Origin: SZUA-448 sp964602475 | GTDB lineage: Bacteria > Bacillota > Clostridia > Lachnospirales > Lachnospiraceae | Direction of reading: 5' to 3' | Length of the DNA stretch: 53,409 nt | Assembly: GCA_964602475.1 (NCBI GenBank) | Contig: CAZRRN010000019.1 | Coordinates: forward strand, 1-53,409 | Part shown: in pieces, positions 6,874 to 15,493 of the stretch | Layout of the letters: each line of letters starts with the position of its first letter | Numbering within the stretch: position 1 is the stretch's first letter | Program-made: the position numbers and the translations under genes | The notes under the pieces: model-generated | The model's database searches: none | Told to the model about the DNA's origin: nothing | Seen by the model: only the letters and a program-made list of their open reading frames with translations

Positions 6874-9075
6874 ATGGATTCCTGGTGCACTACATTTCTG
6901 CCATCGGAGACCTTAAACCAACGCCTGAAGAAGGCTGCACATGTCAAACCCAGTCCGGCACAGCTGCGCTTTATGGAACGTGGGTATATTGGATTTATTC
7001 ATTATTCGCCTAATACATTTACCAATCGTCAATGGGGCAGCGGTTCCGAAACAAGCGCTGATTTCTGTCCGGATCAACAGGCTCCCGAACAGTGGGTGCG
7101 TGTCTGTAAAGCGGCGGGAATGCGTCAGGTCATACCGACACTGAAGCATCATGACGGCTTTTGTCAATGGCCAACGAAGACAACCGATTTTTCGGTGGAG
7201 TACTGTCCCGTGAAGCAGGATATCGCAGGTGCAGTGAGTGAGGAATGCCGGCGCCTTAACATTGATCTTGGCGTGTACCTGTCACCGTGGGATATGCATC
7301 AACGCGGGCTTGGGGTATGGAACACACCCGCTTATCAGACAGTGTATCTGCGTCAGCTGCAGGAGCTGATGACGCAATACGGCGAAATCAGTGAATTGTG
7401 GGTGGATGGCGCCTGTGGAGACTATCCCGTCTGGAAGGCAGTGCCGGACTATGAACCTGAGACCTGGTATGACCTGATGGAAAAAGAGCAGCCATCCTGT
7501 GTCGTTCGCCGCTATGATCCGTTTGAATTTGCGGATGTAGATGAATGGGAAGCATTGCTTCATGGACAGGGCGAGCTGAAATGGCGAGGGAAAGCGGTAC
7601 GCTGGGTCGGTAACGAGGATGGCACAGGCCGCAGGGATGAATGGTCGGTACAGCCGGTATTTTGCCGTACAATGGGAAGCGAAGCTACGATTGGTGACCT
7701 TGGAGAGGAAAGCTACTACACCGGTGCTGTCGGCGCCGTATGGTATCCAAATGAAGTCAATACACATCTTCTGAACCAGTGGTTCTGGAATGAGGAAACA
7801 AGCCATGTACGTTCACTCGATGAGCTGATCGACATTTTCTATCATTCTATCGGCAACAACGGGGTACTGCTTCTTAATATCAGTCCGGATCGCCATGGAG
7901 TGATTGAGGAAAGTCAGATTACCCGTTTGATGGAATTTAGGCAGTTTATGGATGATACCTTTGGGACAGAACTGGGCAGTGAAGCTGTGGTTACCGCCAG
8001 CTCGCAGCTTGCCGGTGCAGCTGCCGGGCATGTGCTGAACAACGACAATATGCAGTATTGGTCGCCTGATGCGGAGAATTGGGACGTTGACCGTTCCACG
8101 GCATTTCTGGAGCTCCGTCTGCCATCTCCTGAAACCTTTGATAACCTGCTGATACAGGAAGCGGTTTATGAGGGACAGCGTGTGGCTTATTGGCGTGCAC
8201 AAGTATGGGTAAACGGAACCTGGAGGACGATTGCCGAAAAAAAGACGATAGGCTACAAAACAATCTGCCGCTTTCCGGTGGTTACCACCGACCGTGTCCG
8301 TATTGAAATTCTGCGCAGCTGGGATACACCGCTGCTTTCGCGTGTAAGTCTGCATCTGACGAAAAAACCAAAAGTAAAAGAGTCTGTTCCGATTGAAGCG
8401 GGAGCACAATGGCAGCTTCATCGGGCAAATAAATACAGGCTTGTTATATTTGATCTGGATGGGACAACGCTGAATACTCTGGAGGATTTGGCAAATAGTC
8501 TGAATACTGCACTTGATAAATCAGGATTTCCGCGAAGAAGTCTTGATGAAGTGCGCAGCTTTGTCGGCAATGGAATAAGGAAGCTTGTTGAACGTGGACT
8601 ACCGGAAGAAACCGCTAAGGAAGCAGCCGAAAAGGTCTTTTTCGACTTCACGGGACATTATAAGCTGCACTGTTCTGATAATACGAAGCCGTACGACGGA
8701 ATTAAAGAACTGATCACTTCCCTGAGAGAAGCAGGTTATCTGACGGCAGTGGTGTCGAACAAGGCAGATGATGCTGTTCAGTCCTTATGCAGGAAATACT
8801 TCTACGGTCTATTTGATGTCGTGGTCGGAGAAAAACAGGGAGTGAGGAGAAAGCCGGCTCCGGATACCGTAAACGAGGTGCTGCAGCGGTTGAAGATCAA
8901 TTGCCGGGAAGCAGTGTATATCGGTGATTCAGAGGTTGACATTGAAACGGCGAGAAATGCTGCGATGGATTGTATCTCGGTGGACTGGGGGTTTCGCAGC
9001 CGCACAGAACTGATACAGGCAGGCGCAGCAACGATTTTGTCACAGCCGATTGAGATACTGAACAGGCTGCTATGA
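6874..9075 (+). CDS. GH29 alpha-L-fucosidase fused to a HAD-family phosphatase
   Basis: 733 residues from ATG 6874 (AAGGAG at 6863-6868). Residues ~10-360 are a GH29 barrel with KHHDGF and LWVDGACG; Asp178 is the predicted nucleophile that removes alpha-L-fucose. Residues ~365-505 resemble an F5/8 type C (discoidin-like) carbohydrate-binding domain. From ~520 an entire HAD phosphatase of phosphoglycolate-phosphatase (Gph/PGMB) type follows in frame: FDLDGT with Asp527/Asp529, a VVSNK motif II, KPAPD, and GDSEVD. No stop codon, start codon or ribosome site separates the halves, so they should be one polypeptide. No signal peptide, so cytoplasmic. The HAD part may act on a sugar phosphate arising in the same pathway, or the fusion may be an accidental loss of a stop. 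Confidence 0.88.
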   Translation: MDSWCTTFLPSETLNQRLKKAAHVKPSPAQLRFMERGYIGFIHYSPNTFTNRQWGSGSETSADFCPDQQAPEQWVRVCKAAGMRQVIPTLKHHDGFCQWPTKTTDFSVEYCPVKQDIAGAVSEECRRLNIDLGVYLSPWDMHQRGLGVWNTPAYQTVYLRQLQELMTQYGEISELWVDGACGDYPVWKAVPDYEPETWYDLMEKEQPSCVVRRYDPFEFADVDEWEALLHGQGELKWRGKAVRWVGNEDGTGRRDEWSVQPVFCRTMGSEATIGDLGEESYYTGAVGAVWYPNEVNTHLLNQWFWNEETSHVRSLDELIDIFYHSIGNNGVLLLNISPDRHGVIEESQITRLMEFRQFMDDTFGTELGSEAVVTASSQLAGAAAGHVLNNDNMQYWSPDAENWDVDRSTAFLELRLPSPETFDNLLIQEAVYEGQRVAYWRAQVWVNGTWRTIAEKKTIGYKTICRFPVVTTDRVRIEILRSWDTPLLSRVSLHLTKKPKVKESVPIEAGAQWQLHRANKYRLVIFDLDGTTLNTLEDLANSLNTALDKSGFPRRSLDEVRSFVGNGIRKLVERGLPEETAKEAAEKVFFDFTGHYKLHCSDNTKPYDGIKELITSLREAGYLTAVVSNKADDAVQSLCRKYFYGLFDVVVGEKQGVRRKPAPDTVNEVLQRLKINCREAVYIGDSEVDIETARNAAMDCISVDWGFRSRTELIQAGAATILSQPIEILNRLL

Positions 9076-9190
9076 AATTATTTTCCTTATATTGCGTTAT
9101 TATATAATATGATAAATTCTGTATTATAAAGATAACTGAAATGTTTCTACAAAGCTGTCCACATATAGAGGCAGGTATCTGATTTTGATA

Positions 9191-10495
9191 TCATGCCATT
9201 ACAAGCTGTAAGATGAAAAGCGTTGCGGTTAACGTCGGCAGCGAGACAACAAACCCGTATTTTATATAGGTTAAGAAGCTGAATTTTACATCCTGCTTCT
9301 TAAGTATTCCGACCCACATGATTCCGGCTAAGGCTCCGATGGGAGTAAAGAAAGCACCGATGTTGGAACCTGCAATGGTCGCATATACCCCTTGCAGCCG
9401 GACTGCGGGATCAAGAGTTCGGACAACGGAGCTGAACAAAACACTCATCGGAATGTTGTTCATAAAATTAGCACAGATAAAGGATGCAAAGCCATATTTA
9501 TAAATGGGGTTTTTATTTCCAAAGAACTGTCCGAGCAGGGTCGTTGCACCGTACTTATCAAGAGCTAATACCAGAATAAACATGGCGGTCACAAAGGGTA
9601 CCAGCTCCCATGGAGTTCGTTTCAGGCAGCGAAGAAGCTTTCTGCTCTTATTCTTTGTGATAATCTGATAGAACAATGCAAAAGTAAACAGACTTACCGT
9701 CAGGCATAAGGTAATCAGCCAGAGCTCCAATCCGATATAGGAGGAGAAGACAAGAAGGAGAATACATACCAGAAGATGAATGATTCCGATCCAAAGCAGT
9801 CCAAGGTTCGGTATTTTGTAATCTTCGGCATGTACCTTAATCGGTTTGGAAAGAGGTCTTCTAAAAATCCAATACAGAATAAGGAAAGCTGTTGTTCCGC
9901 CGACCAGTGTCGGAAGAGACATGACGGACATGTATTTCATGAAGCTGATATGATTGGAGGCTGCCAGATAGACATTGGTTGGATTCCCTATGACAAGTGC
10001 CATGCTCCAGGTATTTGCGGCAACAAATTCTCCGAACAGATAAGGAACCGGATTGATTTTTGCATTTTTTGCAAAGTAACAGATAAATGGAGTAAAGGTC
10101 AGTATGATAATATCGTTGGAGGTAAATATCGTTAAGACTGACACCAGTAAATAAATAAACAAAAATAGAATCTTCTGGCTTGAGTTTGCCTTCCTTAGTA
10201 CGGCATTTGCCAGATATCTGAAAAATCCTACCTCGTCTAAAAAAATGGACATGGTGGTCATAGAAAGAAAAAGAATAAGTATTTTAATCGGATTAATCGA
10301 GCTGTCCGCCGTAAGTCCTTCGAGTACTTCCTTCAAGGAAATCAATCGAGAAGCAATTAAGACGGTTGCACCGAGGACTGCAACAATCCAGTAAATACCG
10401 ATGCTTTTGCCGCAGAACTCTATATTAGGTTTAAATAAAACCAATACGGCCAATGAAATGCAGGTCAATACTGCAATTGCTATTACAGCCTCCAT
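9191..10495 (-). CDS. ArsB/NhaD/SLC13-type anion or ion permease
   Basis: 434 residues with about eleven hydrophobic helices and little extramembrane sequence. Two motifs typical of the ion-transporter superfamily repeats are visible: TSNDIIILTFTPF followed by GNPTNV in the first half, and NNIPMS with GSNIGAFFTPIGA in the second. Members move arsenite, dicarboxylates, sulfate or sodium; the substrate cannot be assigned here, and no arsenic genes adjoin it. It converges on the fucosidase gene and diverges from the MATE gene. The 115-bp gap to the fucosidase shows no clear terminator. Confidence 0.82.
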   Translation of the reverse strand: MEAVIAIAVLTCISLAVLVLFKPNIEFCGKSIGIYWIVAVLGATVLIASRLISLKEVLEGLTADSSINPIKILILFLSMTTMSIFLDEVGFFRYLANAVLRKANSSQKILFLFIYLLVSVLTIFTSNDIIILTFTPFICYFAKNAKINPVPYLFGEFVAANTWSMALVIGNPTNVYLAASNHISFMKYMSVMSLPTLVGGTTAFLILYWIFRRPLSKPIKVHAEDYKIPNLGLLWIGIIHLLVCILLLVFSSYIGLELWLITLCLTVSLFTFALFYQIITKNKSRKLLRCLKRTPWELVPFVTAMFILVLALDKYGATTLLGQFFGNKNPIYKYGFASFICANFMNNIPMSVLFSSVVRTLDPAVRLQGVYATIAGSNIGAFFTPIGALAGIMWVGILKKQDVKFSFLTYIKYGFVVSLPTLTATLFILQLVMA

Positions 10496-10654
10496 GCCAG
10501 CCTCCGGAATACGTTACTCAGTCTGCCTTAATTTGCGCATACGGACTAGTATATACATGCCGAAGAAAAAAGTCAAAAGGTATTTTTAAAATTTGCAGTA
10601 CAAACCTGCGGCTGCTGACAACACTCATAATACAGTCACCAAATGGGAGAAGAG

Positions 10655-12021
10655 ATGAATCAACTGGTAAAAGAAAGACCATTAAAACACTGTTAATATT
10701 TGCACTTCCGTTATACATAGGACAGATGTTCCAGCTTTGTTACGGCTTGGTTGATATTCGCATCATCGGAAGCGTTCTTGGAGATAACTCTCTGGCAGCT
10801 GTGGGAGCAACGGCAGCGTTAAGCGATCTGCTGATTGAATTTATTAATGGAATAATCTGTGGATTTGGCATCATCATGTCAGTCTGTTTTGGTAAAAAAG
10901 ATGAACATAGCCTAAGAAAAGCAATCGGAGGTTCTCTGATTCTTGGAATTGGAATTACGCTTGTTTTGAGTGTAGCCTGCCTGGTGTTTCTGCCTGGAAT
11001 TCTCGGATTGTTGAATGTATCAGAAGAGCTTTTTGAGGAAGCATCTGTATACATCGGTATTATTATTGCAGGATTGGCTGTTACGACGGTTTATAATCTC
11101 TGCTCTGCAATCCTTCGGGCAATCGGTGACTCTTTTACTCCGCTGCTTATACTGATTTTATCAAATATTATCAACATTGCTTTGGACTATCTTTGCATCA
11201 AGGGACTGGGGATGGGAGTAGCAGGAGCGGCACTTGCGACTATCGCAGCACAGGCAGTTTCTGTGATTTTCTGTCTGCTGTATATGTATAGAAAATGCCC
11301 GAACCTGATTCTGAGGAAAAGCGACCTGGTACCGGATCAATCCATTTATAAGAAGCTGTTGAAAAATGGATTTTCCATGGGATTCATGATTTCATTTGTA
11401 ACATTTGGATCACTTGCACTGCAGACAGGAATTAATACGCTCGGAAACAGCATTATAGTCGGGCATACCGGAGCGAGAAAAGCGACCCTGTTCTTTTTGA
11501 TTCCGTTTTTTTCACTTGGTACGGCACTTGCAACCTATTGCGGACAGAATCTTGGTGCGAAACAATTTTCAAGAATAAAAAAGGGAATTGTGGATGCCAT
11601 CCTGATTGCAGGAGGATGGTGTGCAGTTGTGATAGTCATTGTATTTACCCTGGCACCGTTGTTGGTCAGTACCATAACGGCGAGTACAGACCCTGAAGTC
11701 ATAAATAACGCAGTGAAATATCTTCGCATTAATTCGTTATTCTATATATTGCCGGCAGTCATCTGTATCCTAAGAAACAGCATGCAGGGGTTTGGTGATA
11801 CAAGGACTCCTTTATTTTCAAGCTTTATTGAGCTGACAGGGAAAGTACTGATTGCATTTTTACTTATTCCGCAAATCGGATATCTGGGAGTGATCGTATC
11901 CGAACCGATCGTATGGACGATCATGGTGATTCCTCTGATTTATAGTGTCTTGCGTAATCCTGAGCTAAGGCTGCCGGAAGACAAAGTGATCGATGAGGTT
12001 AATGAATGCCTGCGGGAATAA
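10655..12021 (+). pseudogene. MATE-family efflux transporter, frameshifted near its N-terminus
   Basis: The main reading frame encodes a full 12-helix MATE protein (LPLYIGQMFQLCYGLVDIRIIG in part, GDTRTPL, and two related halves) of the multidrug/sodium antiport type. This frame has no good start: the only plausible ATG with a site (GGGAG 10645-10649, ATG 10655) reads MNQLVKERPLK and then hits TAA. Adding one A to the A4 tract at 10683-10686 joins MNQLVKERPLK directly to TLLIFALPLYIG, giving 455 residues. This is the expected start of a MATE protein, so a one-base loss is the best explanation. It may be a real inactivation or an assembly error; a weak non-ATG start in the main frame is the alternative. 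Confidence 0.75.
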
Positions 12022-12300
12022 GAGAGAGGCACTGTTTTTTGATTTGTCTGCATATGTTTCTATCAGTGATATACCAAAGCGTGTCAAGCCGGGCAGTATC
12101 TTCTCGGTAAAGCGGTCACTCTATTGCAATTATGCTACTTCTGCACAACAGTGGGGTTTGATAACAGCGGAATGCACTGCTATTTTTAACAAAATCAGGA
12201 TGAACGAAAAAAAGTATCAGCACAGTAAGGAGTCAATGCAGATCCTTGCTGTGCTTTCTTTATAAAAAACGGATTCGTAAAGACAGGACAGTTGAAATAT
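12022..12300. other. Spacer between the MATE and zinc genes, no gene seen
   Basis: No convincing gene: the open frame across it lacks a ribosome binding site and a recognisable product. It ends with the terminator at 12220-12262. Confidence 0.5.
12220..12262 (+). terminator. Rho-independent terminator before the zinc operon
   Basis: GCACAGTAAGGA (12220-12231) pairs with TCCTTGCTGTGC (12243-12254), 12 pairs with one G-T, 11-nt loop, followed by TTTCTTTAT. It separates the MATE transcript from the zur promoter at 12324. Confidence 0.8.
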
Positions 12301-12372
12301 TTGCGAATAATTCTCATATTGTATTGACAATCCACAGTACGTGGTGCTAAAATACTTTGCGAATCATTCTCA
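12301..12372 (+). promoter_or_regulatory. Promoter of the zinc operon flanked by two Fur/Zur-type operators
   Basis: -35 TTGACA (12324-12329) and -10 TAAAAT (12348-12353) are 18 bp apart. Two near-identical 16-bp sites, TTGCGAATAATTCTCA (12301-12316) and TTGCGAATCATTCTCA (12357-12372), flank the promoter. Each contains a 7-1-7 dyad of the kind bound by Fur-family dimers. The downstream copy covers the probable transcription start and the upstream copy lies just before the -35, so repression by both is expected. The regulator encoded by the first gene is the obvious candidate, giving autoregulation. Confidence 0.82.
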
Positions 12373-12392
12373 AATCAGAAAGGAGTATCGGA

Positions 12393-12782
12393 ATGAAACC
12401 GTATATGACTTTGCAGAGGAAGATGTTGATTGCGTTCTTGGAGGCTCACCCTGACAGACAGTTTTCGGTAAAAGAGATTGCCGGCAGTCTGGACAGTGAA
12501 GAAATCAGTATCAGTTCACTTTACCGTAATCTTGCCGCACTCGAAGAAAGCGGGACGATTATCGGTATTCTTCGCGAGGGCTGCCGCGACAAGTATTACA
12601 GATGCCTTATATCGGAGGATTGCCGGGACTGCATTCACCTGACCTGTACAAAATGTGGGAAGACAGTTCATCTGGATCACAGTGTTTCAGATCGTCTGAT
12701 TGATTCGACCGAGCAGACTGAAGAATTTCAGATTAGTACCGCAAAGACAGTTATTTATGGAATCTGTAAAGACTGTAAATGA
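12393..12782 (+). CDS. zur: Fur-family metalloregulator, probably Zur
   Basis: 129 residues from ATG 12393 (AAAGGAG 12379-12385); the TTG at 12357 lies in the operator and is rejected. The winged helix occupies ~1-75 (LQRKMLIAFL, SISSLYRNLAALEESG with the Fur-family recognition helix). A C-terminal dimerisation domain follows with HLTCTKCGKTVHLDH and a terminal CKDC pair, which form the structural zinc site. It heads an operon with a zinc-type ABC uptake system and is preceded by two Fur-box-like sites. Zur (zinc sensor) is preferred over Fur or PerR because of this context, but the metal is inferred. Confidence 0.85.
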   Translation: MKPYMTLQRKMLIAFLEAHPDRQFSVKEIAGSLDSEEISISSLYRNLAALEESGTIIGILREGCRDKYYRCLISEDCRDCIHLTCTKCGKTVHLDHSVSDRLIDSTEQTEEFQISTAKTVIYGICKDCK

Positions 12783-12803
12783 TCTTTTTGGAGGGTTAAT
12801 TTA

Positions 12804-13793
12804 ATGAAAAAGCTATTGGTGTTACTGGTATCGGTGCTATTGGTTATCGGAGAAATGACCGGTTGTGCAGCACCTAAAACAGATACCGGCAAGTTAAGTA
12901 TTGTTACCACGATATTCCCGGAATACGACTGGGTTGGGAAAATTATCGGCACCGGTAATAAAAATGTGGAACTTACAATGCTGCTTGACAACGGAGTTGA
13001 TCTTCACAGCTATCAGCCTACAGTACAGGATATTGCAAGGATTTCAACCTGCGATCTGTTTATTTATGTCGGAGGGGAGTCGGAGGGATGGGTTGAAAAT
13101 GCGCTTGCCGAATCCACCAACGGGGAACTTAAGGTAATCAACCTGCTCGAAGTGCTTGGTGACAGTGCCAAGACGGAAGAGATGGTCGAGGGGATGCAGG
13201 AAAGTACTCATGATCATGAAGAGGGAGAAGATTCTGATCATGAGGAAGAAGAGGAAGAATATGACGAACATGTCTGGCTGTCTCTTAAAAATGCCGAGAT
13301 TTTCTGCCGGACAATTGCAGATACGCTTGGCAGCATTGATTCACAGAATGCAGATTCCTATCAGGCAAATGCCGCTGCCTATATTGCAGAGTTGAATGCT
13401 CTTGACAGTGAATATCAGACTGTCGTAGATGCAGCACCAGTTAAAACCGTACTTTTTGGTGACCGGTTTCCGTTCCGCTATTTAGTGGATGATTACGGAC
13501 TGGATTATTATGCTGCATTTGTCGGATGCTCTGCAGAAACAGAAGCAAGCTTCGCAATGATTACATTTCTCTCCGGCAAGGTAGATGAATTGGGACTGAA
13601 TGCCGTATTGACGATCGAGAATCCCCGACACACCATTGCTGAGACGATTGTAAATAATACAGTGAACAAGAACGCGCAGATTCTTTCCATGGATTCCATG
13701 CAGTCCACGACTTCAAAGGATGTTGAATCGGGAACAACCTATCTATCGATTATGAAAGCAAACCTTGATATATTAAAATCCGCATTACAGTAA
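12804..13793 (+). CDS. znuA: Metal-binding lipoprotein of an ABC importer (ZnuA/AdcA type)
   Basis: 329 residues. The signal peptide ends in a lipobox (MTGC, Cys21), so the protein is anchored on the outside of the membrane. The mature part is a cluster A-I (TroA-like) metal-binding fold with VDLHSYQPTVQDI, EHVWLS, a helical backbone, and CSAETEAS. Between the lobes is an acidic His-rich loop (residues ~135-155: HDHEEGEDSDHEEE), a feature of zinc rather than manganese binding proteins. It captures zinc and delivers it to the permease. It starts 21 nt after zur (RBS GGAGG 12789-12793) and is regulated by the twin operators. Confidence 0.88.
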   Translation: MKKLLVLLVSVLLVIGEMTGCAAPKTDTGKLSIVTTIFPEYDWVGKIIGTGNKNVELTMLLDNGVDLHSYQPTVQDIARISTCDLFIYVGGESEGWVENALAESTNGELKVINLLEVLGDSAKTEEMVEGMQESTHDHEEGEDSDHEEEEEEYDEHVWLSLKNAEIFCRTIADTLGSIDSQNADSYQANAAAYIAELNALDSEYQTVVDAAPVKTVLFGDRFPFRYLVDDYGLDYYAAFVGCSAETEASFAMITFLSGKVDELGLNAVLTIENPRHTIAETIVNNTVNKNAQILSMDSMQSTTSKDVESGTTYLSIMKANLDILKSALQ

Positions 13794-13819
13794 AGGCGGA
13801 CAAGAAGGGAGAAGTTATT

Positions 13820-14527
13820 TTGGCTCAGTTAACCTGCAAAAATGTCACACTCGGTTATGAAGGAAAACAGGTTGTAGAAAATCTTTCCTTTCAGGTAGAG
13901 GAGGGAGACTATCTTTGTATTGTCGGAGAGAACGGTTCCGGAAAGACCACGTTGATGAAGGCGATACTACATCTGCATGAGCCTCTGTCGGGCTGTATTG
14001 TTACAGGAGATGGACTGAAACCGACAGAAATCGGATATTTGCCGCAGCAGACGGTTGTACAAAGGGACTTCCCAGCTTCGGTAAGAGAAATCGTCTTGTC
14101 CGGCTGCCTGAACCGGAGCGGAATTCGTCCATATTATAACCGGGAAGACAAACGTATTGCCGGGACGAATATGGAGAAGATGGGAATTTCAAATCTGGCA
14201 AAATGCTGTTATCGTGAGTTATCCGGCGGGCAGCAGCAGCGGGTTCTGCTTGCACGGGCCTTATGCGCAGCCGGCAGGATGCTGCTTCTTGACGAACCTG
14301 TTGCAGGGCTTGATCCCAAGGCCACAAGCGAGATGTACGGGTTAATTGATGGTCTGAACAGAACCGGAATTACGGTGATAATGATTTCGCATGATGTAAG
14401 TGCAGCACTTAGATACGCAACCAATATTCTTCACATTGGATCGCCGCTTTTCTTCGGAACAAAAGAGGAGTACGTTCTCTCCGAAGTTGGAAAACGTTTT
14501 TTGGCACTCACCGGAGGTGAAGAATGA
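13820..14527 (+). CDS. znuC: ABC transporter ATPase of the zinc importer
   Basis: 235 residues. TTG start at 13820 with AGGGAG about 9 nt upstream, 26 nt after znuA. Walker A GENGSGKTT, Q-loop (GYLPQQT), signature LSGGQQQR, Walker B MLLLDEP and H-loop ISHD are all intact, so an active ATPase driving metal import from the cytoplasmic face. Its last codons overlap the permease start by 4 nt (ATGA), indicating translational coupling. Confidence 0.9.
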   Translation: MAQLTCKNVTLGYEGKQVVENLSFQVEEGDYLCIVGENGSGKTTLMKAILHLHEPLSGCIVTGDGLKPTEIGYLPQQTVVQRDFPASVREIVLSGCLNRSGIRPYYNREDKRIAGTNMEKMGISNLAKCCYRELSGGQQQRVLLARALCAAGRMLLLDEPVAGLDPKATSEMYGLIDGLNRTGITVIMISHDVSAALRYATNILHIGSPLFFGTKEEYVLSEVGKRFLALTGGEE

Positions 14528-15369
14528 TAGAGACACTTAGACTTTATTTTACATTTCCCTTTGTTAGATATGCAATGATTGTCGGAGTGCTGATCGCACT
14601 TTGTTCTTCACTGCTCGGGGTAACACTGGTTCTAAAACGCTTTTCCTATATTGGTGACGGACTTTCCCATGTGGCATTCGGAGCAATGGCGGTTGCTGCA
14701 GTTCTGGGACTGACGGATAATATGATTCTGATTCTTCCTGTTACGGTTATCTGTGCGATTATTCTCCTTCGCACCGGACAAAATGCAAAAATCAAAGGGG
14801 ATGCTGCTGTTGCAATGATATCGGTCGGAGCGCTTGCGGTCGGATATCTTCTGATGAATATCTTTTCAACCTCCACTAATCTGAGCGGAGATGTGTGCAG
14901 CACGCTGTTTGGTTCAACCTCCATCCTGACACTTACGAAGACCGAGGTATGGGTTTGCCTTGCCATATCGGTGCTTGTGATTCTTGTGTTCTTGTTGTTC
15001 TATCACAAAATTTTTGCAGTTACCTTTGATGAGAACTTTGCAAAGGCGACCGGAATAAAAGCAGGAGCATATAATCTGCTGATTGCTGTCATTACAGCAT
15101 TTATTATTGTGCTCGCAATGAATCTTGTCGGTTCACTCCTCATTTCGGCACTGGTAATCTTCCCGGCGCTGTCAGCAATGCGGATTTTTAAGAATTTTAA
15201 ATCGGTTATCATCTTTTCCGCCTGCTTTTCAGTATTTTGTGCAGCACTTGGAATTCTTATTTCAATCATAGCCGGAACACCGGTCGGCTCTACGATTGTA
15301 GCTGTCGACATTGCAGCATTCGGGATTTGCTGGCTGACTGGACTTATAACAGGAGGCGCTAAAGGATGA
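14524..15369 (+). CDS. znuB: Membrane permease of the zinc importer
   Basis: 281 residues with about eight transmembrane helices, ABC-3 family. Typical family features include LKRFSYIGDGLSHVAFGAMA near residue 40 (the segment contacting the ATPase) and VGSLLISALVIFPALSA near residue 200. It forms the membrane channel for zinc with the neighbouring ATPase and lipoprotein. Last gene of the operon, followed by a strong terminator at 15403-15452. Confidence 0.9.
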   Translation: MIETLRLYFTFPFVRYAMIVGVLIALCSSLLGVTLVLKRFSYIGDGLSHVAFGAMAVAAVLGLTDNMILILPVTVICAIILLRTGQNAKIKGDAAVAMISVGALAVGYLLMNIFSTSTNLSGDVCSTLFGSTSILTLTKTEVWVCLAISVLVILVFLLFYHKIFAVTFDENFAKATGIKAGAYNLLIAVITAFIIVLAMNLVGSLLISALVIFPALSAMRIFKNFKSVIIFSACFSVFCAALGILISIIAGTPVGSTIVAVDIAAFGICWLTGLITGGAKG

Positions 15370-15402
15370 ATGGCTTCCAAATAATAAAAGAAATAGCGGT
15401 GT

Positions 15403-15452
15403 GGAAAGCCCCGGAGACAATTCTGCTTGTGCAGATGGCTCCGGGGCTTTCC
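15403..15452. terminator. Strong hairpin terminator between convergent genes
   Basis: GGAAAGCCCCGGAG (15403-15416) pairs perfectly with CTCCGGGGCTTTCC (15439-15452). The loop holds a second stem TCTGC/GCAGA. It lies between convergent znuB and the GH31 gene at 15494 and can serve both; U-tracts are short on both sides. Confidence 0.8.
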
Positions 15453-15493
15453 TTCATGATAAATCATTTCATTATATGCTAAAAAGCAAGTGC

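Noticed and set aside
11993..12265. A 90-residue gene after the MATE pump
   Set aside because: It overlaps the MATE end, has no ribosome binding site, no recognisable family, and its end is the terminator hairpin.
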